This document shows, piece after piece, positions 32,078 to 33,448 of a DNA stretch of 33,448 nt. The stretch is from JBELMB01 sp042088665. Lineage in GTDB: Bacteria; Pseudomonadota; Alphaproteobacteria; Rhodobacterales; Rhodobacteraceae. Below the pieces are notes generated by a model that saw only the letters and a list, made by a program, of their open reading frames with translations, was not told the DNA's origin and did not search any database. The translations under genes were made by a program, and so were the position numbers. Every line of letters starts with the position of its first letter. Position 1 is the first letter of the stretch. The DNA is taken from assembly GCA_042088665.1 (NCBI GenBank), contig JBELMB010000044.1:1-33448 (forward strand), in the 5' to 3' direction.

Positions 32078-32152
32078 GTGTCCCAGCAGACAAACCAGTA
32101 CCCGCACCCGCCCCGTCGGGCCCATGCCGCAAAACCGCGGAGGGCTGCCTGA
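32078..32152 (+). CDS. Possible 24-codon micro-ORF coupled to yejE
   Basis: A GTG at 32078 has a strong GGGAGGGG ribosome site seven bases upstream, inside the end of yejB. The frame runs 24 codons (product starts MSQQTNQYPHPPRRAH, basic and Pro-rich). Its TGA shares its last base with the ATG of yejE (TGATG), so translation of the short frame could deliver ribosomes to yejE. It fills almost the entire yejB-yejE gap. It could be a coupling leader or a chance frame; no homologue is recognised. yejE also has its own GGAGGG site. Confidence 0.3.
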   Translation: MSQQTNQYPHPPRRAHAAKPRRAA

Positions 32153-33321
32153 TGGTCGCACAACCCGAAGTGCAAACCCCCGCGATCGACTTGCCGGAAC
32201 CAAAGAAGGGCTGGTTCACGCTGTCCCCTTTGAACGCACGCCGCTGGCGCAATTTCACCCGGAACCGCCGCGCCTTCTGGTCGCTGTGGATCTTTGCGCT
32301 GTTGTTTGGCCTGTCGCTCTTTGCCGAGTTCATCGCCAACGACAAACCGATCCTCGTCCAGTACCGCGGGGAATACTATACGCCGATCTTCAACTTCTAC
32401 GCCGAGACAGAGTTCGGGGGCGATTTCAGGACAGAGGCGCAATACCGCGATCCAGAAGTGCAATGCCTCATCGTGACCGGCGGGTTGGAGGATTGCTTTG
32501 ACGACCCGGAAGGGTACATCGCGATGTCCCGGAACGGCGACATCACCGACGCCGAGTTCCAGAAAGGCTGGACGCTTTGGCCCCTCATTCCCTACAGCTA
32601 TGACACCCCGGTAGAGCGTCCGGGGGCGGCCCCTCTGCCCCCGAACGGGCAGAACCTGCTGGGCACCGATGACGCAAAACGCGACGTTCTGGCCCGCATT
32701 ATCTACGGCTTTCGCCTGTCGATCATCTTTACCCTGATTGTCACGGCGGCGGCTTCTGTGATCGGGATCGTGGCCGGTGCGCTGCAGGGCTTCTTTGGCG
32801 GATGGCTGGATCTCATTTTCCAGCGTGTGATCGAGATTTGGGGCGCGATCCCCTCGCTTTATGTCATCATCATCATGTTCGCGATTTTCGGGCGAAGTTA
32901 CGTCCTGTTGATCGTGCTGACGATCCTGTTCAGCTGGACCTCGCTGGTCGGCGTTGTCCGGGCAGAGTTCCTGCGGGCCCGCAACCTTGAATACGTGCGC
33001 GCGGCCAAGGCGCTTGGCGTATCGAACTGGACGATCATGTTCCGCCACATGTTGCCGAATGCCATGGTGGCCACGCTGACCTTTCTGCCGTTCATCGTGA
33101 CCGGCACGATTGCGACGCTGGCGGGTTTGGACTTCCTCGGGTTCGGCTTGCCCGCCGAAGCGCCCTCCCTCGGGGAGCTGACATTGCAGGCCAAACAGAA
33201 CCTGCAAGCGCCCTGGCTGGCCTTCACCGCTTTCACCGCCTTTGCTGTCATGCTCTCGCTGCTTGTCTTCATCTTCGAAGGTGTGCGGGATGCCTTTGAC
33301 CCCAGAAAGACCTTTTCATGA
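32152..33321 (+). CDS. yejE: Peptide ABC transporter permease YejE
   Basis: The 389-residue permease has the YejE layout: a soluble N-terminal tail with SPLNARRWRNFTRNRRAFWSL, a first helix, a large periplasmic loop (about residues 60-170), then the core helices. The coupling loop is EYVRAAKALGVSNWTIMFRHMLPNAM. With YejB it forms the membrane channel for peptides delivered by YejA. ATG 32152 follows GGAGGG by seven bases. Its end overlaps the yejF start by ATGA. Confidence 0.93.
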   Translation: MVAQPEVQTPAIDLPEPKKGWFTLSPLNARRWRNFTRNRRAFWSLWIFALLFGLSLFAEFIANDKPILVQYRGEYYTPIFNFYAETEFGGDFRTEAQYRDPEVQCLIVTGGLEDCFDDPEGYIAMSRNGDITDAEFQKGWTLWPLIPYSYDTPVERPGAAPLPPNGQNLLGTDDAKRDVLARIIYGFRLSIIFTLIVTAAASVIGIVAGALQGFFGGWLDLIFQRVIEIWGAIPSLYVIIIMFAIFGRSYVLLIVLTILFSWTSLVGVVRAEFLRARNLEYVRAAKALGVSNWTIMFRHMLPNAMVATLTFLPFIVTGTIATLAGLDFLGFGLPAEAPSLGELTLQAKQNLQAPWLAFTAFTAFAVMLSLLVFIFEGVRDAFDPRKTFS

Positions 33322-33448
33322 GCGCCCTACTCAAAGTGCAGGACCTGCGCGTGGCTTTCCGGCAGGACGGCCGCGAGATGGAGGCCGTCAAAGGCGTCTC
33401 TTTCGAGATTGCAAAGGGCGAAACCCTTGCCATCGTTGGGGAATCCGG
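33318..33448 (+). CDS. yejF: ATP-binding protein YejF of the peptide ABC transporter, cut by the window end
   Basis: Only the first 43 complete codons are present, starting MSALLKVQDLRVAF and reaching KGETLAIVGES, the beginning of a Walker A motif. The ATGA overlap with yejE and the operon order identify it as the ATPase. YejF proteins usually carry two fused ATPase domains of about 530 residues in total, but this cannot be checked here. Confidence 0.88.
   Translation, partial: MSALLKVQDLRVAFRQDGREMEAVKGVSFEIAKGETLAIVGES

Noticed and set aside
31900..33207. 435-codon open frame on the minus strand
   Set aside because: It is antisense to yejB-yejE, which carry clear permease motifs.
1..33448. 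Genomic island borders, insertion sequences, tRNA attachment sites or CRISPR repeats
   Set aside because: No integrase, transposase, tRNA, flanking direct repeat or regularly spaced repeat was seen.

Overview
The window is GC-rich and packed with genes. It reads as part of a chromosome from a marine-type alphaproteobacterium of the Rhodobacterales (Roseobacter relatives). That placement is inference. It rests on the pheA / membrane-anchored cytochrome c / yejABEF block at the right end, on three secondary carboxylate uptake systems (TTT, TRAP, AEC), and on the base composition. No rRNA, tRNA, CRISPR array, insertion sequence, integrase or phage gene was seen.

Layout. (1) 1-5072 (+): end of a tricarboxylate-type (TTT) transporter (tctB fragment, tctA), a Gfo/Idh/MocA oxidoreductase, a DctP-like binding protein that has lost its signal peptide, and an LVIVD-repeat protein. 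(2) 5209-7649: an alpha/beta hydrolase and an F420-type NADP reductase homologue (-), diverging from an HxlR regulator (+), then a 94-residue protein of unknown function (-). (3) 7854-9508 (-): a D-2-hydroxyacid dehydrogenase coupled to a cytochrome b561. These diverge, across a perfect 14-bp palindrome, from (4) 9730-12364 (+): two beta-hydroxyacid dehydrogenase paralogues flanking a metallo-beta-lactamase-fold hydrolase. (5) 12518-14421 (-): an enol-lactonase-like hydrolase overlapping a luciferase-like flavin monooxygenase. (6) 14593-17725: a TRAP transporter split into divergent halves, dctQM (-) and its binding protein (+), followed by an AEC permease. (7) 18987-27010: a coxMSL-type molybdenum hydroxylase, a peroxiredoxin-like protein, an OsmC protein coupled to a TetR regulator, a cyclase-family hydrolase and a FAD monooxygenase of the 2,6-dihydroxypyridine-hydroxylase type. 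(8) 27321-33448: core genes pheA, a cycM-like cytochrome c and yejA-B-E-(F).

The most interesting observation is regulatory. Five intergenic elements share the 14-bp frame TTATC-N5-(A/C)TAA, in two sub-types. They lie only between 16.5 and 27.05 kb, each next to the start of a gene in blocks 6 and 7: both arms of the TRAP transporter, the molybdenum hydroxylase/peroxiredoxin divergent promoter, the OsmC-tetR/cyclase divergent promoter, and the FAD monooxygenase. I propose that these genes form one regulon. It would take up an organic acid by TRAP, hydroxylate it with the Mo enzyme and the flavin monooxygenase, hydrolyse it with the cyclase-family enzyme, and guard against peroxide with the peroxiredoxin-like and OsmC proteins. 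The TetR protein at 23337-23984 is the best regulator candidate in the window. An aromatic or N-heterocyclic carboxylate is a plausible but unproven substrate.
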